Source: an uncultured Flavobacterium sp.
Lineage (GTDB): Bacteria > Bacteroidota > Bacteroidia > Flavobacteriales > Flavobacteriaceae
Reading direction: 5' to 3'
Length of the DNA: 5,170 nucleotides
Assembly (NCBI GenBank): GCA_945957245.1
Contig: CAMFLD010000228.1
Location: forward strand, 1 to 5,170
Shown: one piece after another, positions 1 through 5,170 of the stretch
Layout of the letters: each line of letters opens with the position of its first letter
Position numbering within the stretch: position 1 is the stretch's first letter
Translations under genes and position numbers: made by a program
The notes under the pieces: model-generated
What the model was told of the DNA's origin: nothing
The model's input: the letters and a program-made list of their open reading frames with translations, nothing else
Databases searched by the model: none

Positions 1-1506
1 ATGAGTAATTCAATTCAAAAACCACAATTCAAGTCTCAGTATGACAATTTTATAGATGGTAAATTTGTCCCACCGGTTAAAGGAGAATATTTTGATAATA
101 TTTCTCCGGTAGATGGAAAAGTATTCACAAAAGCAGCCCGCTCTACCAAAGAAGATATCGATTTAGCATTAGATGCTGCACACAAAGCCTTTGCCTCCTG
201 GAGCAAAACATCAGTGACTACCCGAAGCAATATGCTTTTAAAAATAGCCGATATCATGGAAGCCAATCTGGATTATCTTGCCGCAGTCGAAACCATTGAT
301 AATGGTAAAGCCATCCGAGAAACCCTGGCAGCTGATTTGCCTCTTTGCATTGACCATTTCCGCTATTTTGCCGGAGTAATCCGCTCAGAAGAAGGCTCTA
401 TTTCTGAACATGACGAACACACAGTCAGTATTTGTCTTCATGAGCCATTAGGAGTTGTAGGGCAAATTATTCCGTGGAATTTTCCACTCCTTATGGCATC
501 TTGGAAAATCGCTCCGGCATTAGCAGCAGGTAACTGTGTAGTAGTAAAGCCAGCCGAGCAAACCCCTACTTCCATTATGGTACTTATGGAACTAATTAAG
601 GATGTAATTCCAGCCGGAGTTTTAAATATAGTAACAGGATTTGGTATAGAAGCAGGAAAACCCTTGGCTACCTCGCCTAGAGTCAATAAAGTAGCCTTTA
701 CAGGAGAAACTACAACCGGACGTTTAATCATGCAGTATGCCTCAGAAAACCTGATTCCGGTTACTATGGAACTCGGAGGAAAGTCCCCCAATATTTTCTT
801 CCCGTCTGTAGCCGATGCCGATGATGAGTTTTTTGACAAAGCTGTTGAAGGTGCTGTACTATTTGCACTGAATCAGGGCGAAGTTTGTACCTGTCCCTCC
901 CGAATATTAGTTCACGAAAGTATTTATGACAAATTCATCAAGCGTGTAGTAGAACGTACTAATGCCATAATTTGCGGAGACCCGATGGACCCTTCTACCA
1001 TGATGGGAGCACAGGCTTCCAACGACCAATATGAGAAAATCCAGTCCTACCTCAAAATCGGAAAAGAAGAAGGAGCCGAAGTACTCGCAGGTGGTGATAT
1101 AAACCAACTCGGTGGCGACTTAAACGGAGGATATTACATCAAGCCAACCATTTTCAAAGGACACAACAAAATGAGGATTTTTCAGGAAGAAATCTTTGGT
1201 CCGGTAGTTTGCGTAACCACTTTCAAAACCACCGAAGAAGCCATAGAAATCGCCAATGATACCTTATACGGACTCGGAGCCGGAGTATGGACCCGTGATG
1301 CCCACGAACTGTATCAGGTGCCAAGAGCTATCCAGGCAGGCAGGGTTTGGGTGAACAGCTATCATGCTTATCCGGCGCATGCGCCATTTGGAGGGTATAA
1401 AAAATCAGGTTTCGGAAGGGAAACACACAAAATGATGCTTGCCCATTACCGCCAAACCAAAAACATGCTCATTTCCTACAACAAAAATAAACTTGGTTTC
1501 TTTTAA
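1..1506 (+). CDS. NAD(P)-dependent aldehyde dehydrogenase, AldB/ExaC/AcoD type
   Basis: Oxidises an aldehyde, probably acetaldehyde or another short aliphatic one, to the carboxylic acid in the cytoplasm. The protein has 501 residues, full length for the family. Visible motifs in order are PWNFP with the oxyanion Asn160, VVKPAEQTP with the coenzyme-binding Lys183, FTGETTTG at 233-240 (Rossmann glycine motif), MELGG with the general base Glu257, NQGEVCTCPSR with the nucleophile Cys296, and EEIFGP with Glu397 for the nicotinamide ribose. The GEVCTCPSR, YHAYPAHAPFGG and FGRETHKMM blocks and the LGFF C-terminus match AldB/ExaC/AcoD enzymes as I remember them. Glu186 corresponds to Glu195 of ALDH2, which favours NAD+ over NADP+; this is inference. 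Position 236 is Glu where many ALDHs have Ser. The ATG is the first base of the window, so the promoter and any upstream partner cannot be seen. A terminator follows the stop directly, and a DUF779 gene lies downstream. Confidence 0.95.
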   Translation: MSNSIQKPQFKSQYDNFIDGKFVPPVKGEYFDNISPVDGKVFTKAARSTKEDIDLALDAAHKAFASWSKTSVTTRSNMLLKIADIMEANLDYLAAVETIDNGKAIRETLAADLPLCIDHFRYFAGVIRSEEGSISEHDEHTVSICLHEPLGVVGQIIPWNFPLLMASWKIAPALAAGNCVVVKPAEQTPTSIMVLMELIKDVIPAGVLNIVTGFGIEAGKPLATSPRVNKVAFTGETTTGRLIMQYASENLIPVTMELGGKSPNIFFPSVADADDEFFDKAVEGAVLFALNQGEVCTCPSRILVHESIYDKFIKRVVERTNAIICGDPMDPSTMMGAQASNDQYEKIQSYLKIGKEEGAEVLAGGDINQLGGDLNGGYYIKPTIFKGHNKMRIFQEEIFGPVVCVTTFKTTEEAIEIANDTLYGLGAGVWTRDAHELYQVPRAIQAGRVWVNSYHAYPAHAPFGGYKKSGFGRETHKMMLAHYRQTKNMLISYNKNKLGFF

Positions 1507-1530
1507 TGGTTGAACAAATTGAAACGGGTG

Positions 1531-1560
1531 CCATCCGGATTTATTCCGGATGGTTTTTTT
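1531..1560 (+). terminator. Rho-independent terminator after the aldehyde dehydrogenase gene
   Basis: A perfect 9-bp stem has arms ccatccgga (1531-1539) and tccggatgg (1545-1553) around a 5-base loop. A run of seven T (1554-1560) follows. The hairpin starts 24 bases after the dehydrogenase stop codon. It should end most dehydrogenase transcripts before the DUF779 gene, so that gene needs readthrough or its own promoter. Confidence 0.9.
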
Positions 1561-1570
1561 GAATTTTAAG

Positions 1571-1635
1571 AGCCAATCCCGCTGTCCACTGTATCTTTTA
1601 CATAAATGTAAAAGGATGCCGTTTCCATCGGGGCT
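1571..1635. repeat. Imperfect palindromic element, REP-like, probably dispersed in flavobacterial genomes
   Basis: The core is a perfect 9-bp inverted repeat, cttttacat (1595-1603) and atgtaaaag (1606-1614), separated by only two A residues. The outer ends also pair: agc (1571-1573) with gct (1633-1635) and cccg (1578-1581) with cggg (1629-1632). Between core and ends are partly matched segments. The whole is a 65-base imperfect hairpin with no open frame of note. Its half-sites (aatcccgctgtcc... and ...ttccatcggggct) resemble an interspersed palindrome I recall from many Flavobacterium intergenic regions. That resemblance is from memory and unchecked. It begins 18 bases after the terminator stem and ends 12 bases before the DUF779 ATG, so it would form the leader of any readthrough transcript. 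Alternatively the 20-bp core could be a protein-binding operator. Confidence 0.65.
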
Positions 1636-1647
1636 AATACATCAATT

Positions 1648-2022
1648 ATGAAAACACCAAGAGTTACTGTTACCGAAAAAGCCCAGCGGATAATCCGTGA
1701 ACTTCAGTCCCGTTATGGCGAACTAATGTTCCATCAAAGCGGAGGCTGTTGTGACGGTTCACAACCTATGTGCTTTGAAAAAGGAGATTTCAAGTTAGGT
1801 TACAGCGATGTCTGCCTCGGAGTTATAGAAAGCTGTGAATTCTGGATGAGCAAAGACCAGTTTGAATATTGGAAACACACTCAATTAACTATTGACATAG
1901 TGGAAGGAAGAGGATCGAGTTTTTCATTGGAAATCCCACTCGGATTAAGGTTCATCACTCAATCAAGGCTGTTTACAGAAACCGAAGCAGAAAATCTGGA
2001 AGAAGTCCGGTTTATGGATTGA
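1648..2022 (+). CDS. DUF779 family protein, cysteine-rich companion of aldehyde dehydrogenase
   Basis: A 124-residue cytoplasmic protein, the usual length for DUF779 (COG3564). The family is recognised from the central block FHQSGGCCDGSQPMC (residues 28-42), the DVCLG (54-58) and ESCEFWMS (61-68) segments, QFEYWKHTQL (71-80) and the GRGSSFSLE strand (88-95). Five cysteines (34, 35, 42, 56, 63) with His29 could bind a metal or take part in redox chemistry; the biochemical function is not known to me. DUF779 genes often sit beside AldB/AcoD-type aldehyde dehydrogenases, for example Rv0458-Rv0459 in Mycobacterium tuberculosis as I recall, which suggests an accessory role in that activity. The start gives MKTPRVTVT, aligning with the usual N-terminus; no Shine-Dalgarno is visible. 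No promoter was recognised between the upstream terminator and the ATG. The last 11 bases overlap the end of the convergent AraC gene. Confidence 0.9.
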   Translation: MKTPRVTVTEKAQRIIRELQSRYGELMFHQSGGCCDGSQPMCFEKGDFKLGYSDVCLGVIESCEFWMSKDQFEYWKHTQLTIDIVEGRGSSFSLEIPLGLRFITQSRLFTETEAENLEEVRFMD

Positions 2023-2935
2023 AGTTCATTAATTGGTACTGTTTTGGAGTCACGCCTTCATATTTTTTGAAAAGACGAATAAAGTAGTTACAATCTTCAA
2101 AACCAGTAGCATACGATACTTCATTTACATGGATATTTGGGTTGCTCAACAGCTTTTTCGCATACCTGATTTTCTCATTCAGGATATATTCAATTGGGCT
2201 CATACCCAATTCCCTTTTGAAATAACGATAAAACGAAGTCGTACTCATACAGGCTTTGTCGCTCAGTACTTTCAGACTTATACTTTCCCTTATGTTGTTT
2301 TTAATGTATTCAATAGAAGGTGTTATCGGGCTGTTGCTGTCCAGTATTTTTTCGCTGTCAAAACGTTTGGCAGTTTGCGTCTGGATAATCCTGATGATAA
2401 GTTCCTGAAGTGTTAAATCGGCAATCGCATCTTTTGTAATGGAATCGCCCATGCATTCTTTAATCAGTTTGTTGATAGTGCCGGCAAGTTCAACGTTATT
2501 ATAGAAAAAATAATTTTCATGGTCCAGTTTCCAAAGATTGCTTTTACCTTCTTTAGGATATTTTTCATTCAGGAAATCAAGCGTTTCCGTAATGATTTTG
2601 TTATCAATTGCCAAAGCAATACACTGAGTCGGATTGGCATTGGTAGCTTCTGGAAAATCAATTTTCATTTCCACATTCGAAGGAACTATCACCGTTTCAC
2701 CCGGAAGGTATTCAAACTGCGGCTCTTCAAAAAGATGCATTATTTTTTTGCCACGCAACATACTTGTTACCACAAGGTCATTAAACTTAAGTGGTACCAA
2801 TTCTGATTTCTGATAGGTCTCAAAAATATTAAGTTCGCACTTATCCAAAGAGAATATCGTACGGTTTTCCACTAGAGTCTTTAGGGATTTTTCGTGTGTT
2901 AGTGCGGGTTTGTTCAATAATACCTTAGAAGCCAT
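2012..2935 (-). CDS. AraC-family transcriptional regulator with PF06719-like (AraC_N) sensor domain
   Basis: A 307-residue DNA-binding regulator. Residues 1 to about 195 form a cupin-like sensor region with the pattern of PF06719 (AraC_N): SMLRGKKIMHLF at 58-69 and YLPGETVIVP at 76-85, followed by an NPTQCIALAID strand ending near 111. YqhC, the E. coli aldehyde-responsive regulator, has this domain type. The C-terminal AraC/XylS domain (about 205-300) holds two helix-turn-helix units: SLKVLSDKACMSTTSFYRYF (220-239), then the HVNEVSYATGFEDCNYFIRLF segment (269-289) before the family signature GVTPKQY. I chose the ATG at 2935, giving MASKVLLNKPALTHEKS. An in-frame TTG at 2947 would add only four residues and falls almost on the predicted transcription start. 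The gene faces the DUF779 gene and overlaps its end by 11 bases. Control of the aldehyde genes is plausible from position and domain type but not shown. Confidence 0.9.
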   Translation of the reverse strand: MASKVLLNKPALTHEKSLKTLVENRTIFSLDKCELNIFETYQKSELVPLKFNDLVVTSMLRGKKIMHLFEEPQFEYLPGETVIVPSNVEMKIDFPEATNANPTQCIALAIDNKIITETLDFLNEKYPKEGKSNLWKLDHENYFFYNNVELAGTINKLIKECMGDSITKDAIADLTLQELIIRIIQTQTAKRFDSEKILDSNSPITPSIEYIKNNIRESISLKVLSDKACMSTTSFYRYFKRELGMSPIEYILNEKIRYAKKLLSNPNIHVNEVSYATGFEDCNYFIRLFKKYEGVTPKQYQLMNFNP

Positions 2936-2955
2936 AGTTAAAAACAACAGGATTA

Positions 2956-2985
2956 CTAAAATAATATTTTAAACTAATAAATCAA
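2956..2985 (-). promoter_or_regulatory. Predicted Bacteroidota-type promoter of the AraC gene
   Basis: Read on the minus strand, TTG (2985-2983) is followed after 19 bases by TATTTTAG (2963-2956). This fits the TTG-N17-23-TAnnTTTG promoter of the phylum with one mismatch in the -7 box. The predicted transcript would start near 2949-2950, giving a leader of about 14 bases before the ATG at 2935. The -33 element lies at the end of one arm of an inverted repeat. Confidence 0.45.
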
Positions 2986-3003
2986 CGCTGATTTTGATTT
3001 ATT
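2976..3003. repeat. Perfect 10-bp inverted repeat in the AraC promoter, possible operator or weak terminator
   Basis: The arms aataaatcaa (2976-2985) and ttgatttatt (2994-3003) are exact reverse complements around an 8-base spacer. One arm contains the TTG of the predicted -33 box, a suitable place for an operator. The repeat also begins 13 bases after the bestrophin stop codon on the minus strand, so it could be a terminator hairpin. However, the stem has only two G-C pairs and just three U follow, after two other bases, so termination would be weak. Confidence 0.5.
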
Positions 3004-3015
3004 TAAGAAATAGAT

Positions 3016-3879
3016 TTAAAGCAATTCTTCGATGTGCTTTTTGATGTTTTCGGCAATTTTCTGAGTGGGTAAATCGTTGTCGTCACCACCAAACGGATCT
3101 TCAATTTCTTCGGCAATGAGCTCAAGGCTCGCCAAAACATAAAAAATAAAAACCACAACCGGAGCGGTGTAATAGCCCAAACTAAAGGAAAGTCCTAACG
3201 GTAGTGACATGATATAAAAGAAAATAAACTTTTTAATAAAAGCGCTGTAGGAGTAGGGAATAGGCGTATTCTTAATCCGTTCACAGGCACCGCATATTTC
3301 GGTAAACGACTGTATTTCAGAATTAAGAACAATCAGTTGGTCACCTGTAATCTTTTTTTCAACATAAAGTTCATTGATGCGGGCAAACATCTTTTTGGCA
3401 ATCTGATTGGGTTTGTGTTTATGATGGTCAATTTCCAAATCAACATCATCAAAAAGTTGCTGTGTAATTTCGGTATTATTAAGGTGTTTGTGCAATACCA
3501 TCGCATAATTCGGAATCACTTTCCTGAAAAAAGTCCTGTCTTTCTCATCTTCAAGAATAGCTGCAAGTTTGAGGGCAAAATTCCGGCTGTTGTTTACTAA
3601 ACTTCCCCATTGCCTGCGGCCTTCCCACCAACGGTCATAAGCTGTATTGGTGCGGAAAACCAACAAGAGTGAAATTACAAATCCCAGCATGCTATGCATG
3701 GTTGTAATGTTTTGGATATAACTGCCCTTAGCTATTTTCCAGTATTCCACTTCCAAATAACCAATGATTGCGGCAAAAAAGCCTATGGCAATCATAATCG
3801 GGAACAGTGTTCTAAAGGTGTCGGCTTTATGAAATCGGAAAATAAAAGTAAACCAGTCTTTGGTATTATATGAAATCAT
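3016..3879 (-). CDS. Bestrophin-family ion channel (UPF0187)
   Basis: A 287-residue inner-membrane protein of the prokaryotic bestrophin family, whose members form pentameric ion channels (the Klebsiella homologue is a channel of known structure). Hydrophobic segments lie at about 24-42 and 62-75 near the N-terminus and 213-233 and 236-257 near the C-terminus, with a long soluble helical region between. Family landmarks are FRTNTAYDRWWEGRRQWG (75-92), ERIKNTPIPYSYS (200-212) and EEIEDPFGGDDNDLP (257-271). The length is normal for the bacterial family. The ATG at 3879 (MISYNTKDWFTF) matches the N-terminus I expect for flavobacterial members. An in-frame TTG at 3906 would add nine residues and touch the previous stop, and I reject it. 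It is last of three closely spaced minus-strand genes, 27 bases after the membrane protein gene. Ion selectivity cannot be read from the sequence. Confidence 0.92.
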   Translation of the reverse strand: MISYNTKDWFTFIFRFHKADTFRTLFPIMIAIGFFAAIIGYLEVEYWKIAKGSYIQNITTMHSMLGFVISLLLVFRTNTAYDRWWEGRRQWGSLVNNSRNFALKLAAILEDEKDRTFFRKVIPNYAMVLHKHLNNTEITQQLFDDVDLEIDHHKHKPNQIAKKMFARINELYVEKKITGDQLIVLNSEIQSFTEICGACERIKNTPIPYSYSAFIKKFIFFYIMSLPLGLSFSLGYYTAPVVVFIFYVLASLELIAEEIEDPFGGDDNDLPTQKIAENIKKHIEELL

Positions 3880-3906
3880 AAGGTTGTGTTTTTGCCAAAA
3901 ATACAA

Positions 3907-4428
3907 TTACTTTTTAGATTTTATTTTACAGAATGTAAATCCTAAAATCCCTTTTTGGTAACACAAATCAATGGTGTCGCCAATATGATGCATTTCATAA
4001 AATGCCTTACCAAAGCTGAGACGTTCTTTACCATTCCCTTTATCAATAAAGATATAATAAGATGGTCTTCTGCTGCCGCTTTTTGCCATTTGTATTATGG
4101 TGTAAGGTTTACAGTCCGTTTTTGTTATTTTAGACTCATTTATAAGTCTAAGCGAACCAAAAGAAATCAGCATAAAGGCAAAAATCAACTGGGAAAGAAA
4201 ACCATATCCTTTAACGCTTTTATAGCTTTTAGCCTCAGGAATCCTGATGCAAATCAGCCTGAAAATGATAAAACCCACAAGAATACCGCAAACTATGCTA
4301 GTTATGGTAAACAAAAGCCAATCGGTATAATTTTCCATATTGTGGAGCCCAATCGCAAGAAAGATTAGCGATATGATTCCAAAAACCGAAAGGTAGAAAC
4401 TTAAATTATCAAGCTGTTTTTTGTTCAA
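3907..4428 (-). CDS. Hypothetical membrane protein, three predicted helices and a C-terminal soluble domain
   Basis: I do not recognise the family. The 173 residues hold three hydrophobic segments at about 9-29, 37-59 and 76-95, with a basic RIPEAKSYKSVKGYG linker between the second and third. A polar domain of about 75 residues follows, with alternating strands such as SYYIFIDKGNGKERLSFGKA (residues 123-142) and HIGDTIDLCYQKGILGFTF (147-165). This layout loosely recalls DUF3592-like proteins, but I cannot assign it. The start is a TTG at 4428. The frame is open upstream but has no ATG, and the first internal ATG (codon 31) would delete the first helix, so TTG is preferred. The gene lies 17 bases after the YD-repeat gene and just before the bestrophin gene, with no clear terminator or promoter in either gap, so co-transcription is likely. 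Confidence 0.75.
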   Translation of the reverse strand: MNKKQLDNLSFYLSVFGIISLIFLAIGLHNMENYTDWLLFTITSIVCGILVGFIIFRLICIRIPEAKSYKSVKGYGFLSQLIFAFMLISFGSLRLINESKITKTDCKPYTIIQMAKSGSRRPSYYIFIDKGNGKERLSFGKAFYEMHHIGDTIDLCYQKGILGFTFCKIKSKK

Positions 4429-4445
4429 AATTGTAATTTTTATGT

Positions 4446-5170
4446 TTAGTAGTAACTTATTTCACGTTTTGATTCAGTTATGGTTTTACCGGAAGCATCA
4501 ACAATTTTGAGATAAATTTCGTTGCCGGCAACATCAAACTTTCTCATTTTTATATCAGTAAGTTTACCTTTAAGATATCTTTTCTCTCGAATCGGGTTTC
4601 CATTCGAATCATATTCAAATTCAGTAGCCGTAGTTATGGTTCCCTGATATAAATGGGTTCGCTTCAACAGATTGTTTTTTGCATCATAAGTATAATTGTC
4701 AGTGTAGATCACTTCACCTACAGAATCATACGATGTGTTTTCAGTTAAGTTGCCTTGTGCATCGTAAACAAAAGTTTCACGCCTTGAAGCTGTATTGTTG
4801 GGATAATAAGTCTGGTATTCTATTTTTCTGTTTCCGCTATCATAAACATAATTAACCCTTGATGTTACATTTCCTGATTCATCTTTTCCTGTTTTCTCTA
4901 ACAGATTTTTGTTATTGTCATAAACATAAAAAAACGTAATCGGAGCTTTGTCTTCAACATCCTTGTAAGGTCTTCTTTTTATAACACTGGAGATACCATA
5001 ATTGATTTCTTTTATCAGCAATCCTAAATCATTATAAAAAAACAGCACTTTTTCTTTCATTTGTTTTGTGGGATATCTGAAATCATAACTAATTTTTTTG
5101 ATAAGGTTCTTATCCTGATATTCATTCCTTACATCATCTAAAGTATCTTTGTTGGCAGCGTTAAGATTGG
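4446..5170 (-). CDS. YD/RHS-like repeat protein, 5' end beyond the window
   Basis: Only the C-terminal 240 codons are visible, because the frame stays open from the right edge with no stop. An internal ATG at 5060 gives a 204-residue product, but it is not the likely start: the 36 codons before it read as the same kind of protein and include another repeat (EYQDKNLIKKI). The visible part is a row of strand-rich units built on an aromatic-Asp-x-x-Gly-Asn pattern: VYDNNKNLLEK, VYDSGNRKIEY, VYDAQGNLTEN, TYDAKNNLLKR, EYDSNGNPIRE and KFDVAGNEIYL. Consecutive Tyr-Asp (or Phe-Asp) pairs are 25 or 26 residues apart, longer than the roughly 20 of classical RHS repeats. Such repeats usually form extracellular or periplasmic beta structures. 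A signal peptide, if any, would be off the window. There is no toxin-like C-terminal domain: the protein simply ends after the last repeat with ISYY. Function unknown; first visible gene of the minus-strand cluster. Confidence 0.8.
   Translation of the reverse strand, partial: NLNAANKDTLDDVRNEYQDKNLIKKISYDFRYPTKQMKEKVLFFYNDLGLLIKEINYGISSVIKRRPYKDVEDKAPITFFYVYDNNKNLLEKTGKDESGNVTSRVNYVYDSGNRKIEYQTYYPNNTASRRETFVYDAQGNLTENTSYDSVGEVIYTDNYTYDAKNNLLKRTHLYQGTITTATEFEYDSNGNPIREKRYLKGKLTDIKMRKFDVAGNEIYLKIVDASGKTITESKREISYY

Noticed and set aside
438..839. Minus-strand open frame inside the dehydrogenase gene, 133 codons
   Set aside because: It is antisense to the catalytic core of an unmistakable aldehyde dehydrogenase, with no support of its own.
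1374..1385. Perfect 12-bp palindrome ggcgcatgcgcc
   Set aside because: It encodes part of the conserved YPAHAPFGG block of the dehydrogenase and lies deep in the gene, so coding constraint explains it.
2033..2416. Plus-strand open frame opposite the AraC gene, 127 codons
   Set aside because: It lies wholly antisense to a clear AraC-family gene, and its translation looks like a shadow with no family pattern.
3896..3903. TATTTTTG on the minus strand, a perfect TAnnTTTG -7 box just before the bestrophin ATG
   Set aside because: No TTG lies at the proper upstream distance, and T-rich matches are common by chance in AT-rich DNA. Not enough for an internal promoter call.
3955..4368. Plus-strand open frame opposite the membrane protein gene, 137 codons
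   Set aside because: The minus-strand frame has a coherent pattern of three hydrophobic helices and operon-like spacing; the plus-strand translation is low-complexity and basic.
4446..5170. Possible RHS polymorphic toxin with downstream immunity gene
   Set aside because: The repeat protein has no RHS core box and no variable C-terminal domain, and the next gene is a multi-helix membrane protein with no immunity features I can identify.

Overview
The window looks like chromosomal DNA from a member of the Bacteroidota, most probably Flavobacterium or a close relative. The evidence is the AT-rich composition, the lack of clear Shine-Dalgarno sequences before the starts, one promoter of the TTG-N19-TAnnTTTG type seen in this phylum, an interspersed palindrome of a type I recall from flavobacterial genomes, and the character of the proteins. 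The genus is an inference; no rRNA or other marker gene is present.

Left half (1-2935): an aldehyde-metabolism locus. A complete AldB/ExaC/AcoD-type aldehyde dehydrogenase begins at base 1 on the plus strand and ends in a clean hairpin-plus-T-run terminator. A 65-base imperfect palindrome follows, then a small cysteine-rich DUF779 protein, a family that often accompanies this dehydrogenase subfamily. Facing them on the minus strand is an AraC-family regulator with a PF06719-like N-terminal domain. Its 3' end overlaps the 3' end of the DUF779 gene by 11 bases. The simplest reading is an aldehyde-oxidation enzyme, an accessory protein and a candidate regulator. The regulatory link is inferred from proximity only.

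Middle (2936-3015): an 80-base gap carrying the likely promoter of the AraC gene. A perfect 10-bp inverted repeat overlaps its -33 element.

Right half (3016-5170): three minus-strand genes packed like an operon, transcribed from the right edge leftwards. They are a YD/RHS-like repeat protein whose 5' end lies outside the window, a three-helix membrane protein of unknown function, and a bestrophin-family ion channel. The gaps between them are 17 and 27 bases.

No tRNA, rRNA, CRISPR array, insertion sequence or phage gene was seen. The longest non-coding stretch is 141 bases (1507-1647), and it is almost filled by the terminator and the palindromic element. The window is mostly ordinary chromosomal content. 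The points most worth a second look are the palindrome placed between dehydrogenase and DUF779, the inverted repeat in the AraC promoter, the tail-to-tail overlap, and the unknown membrane protein next to the bestrophin channel.
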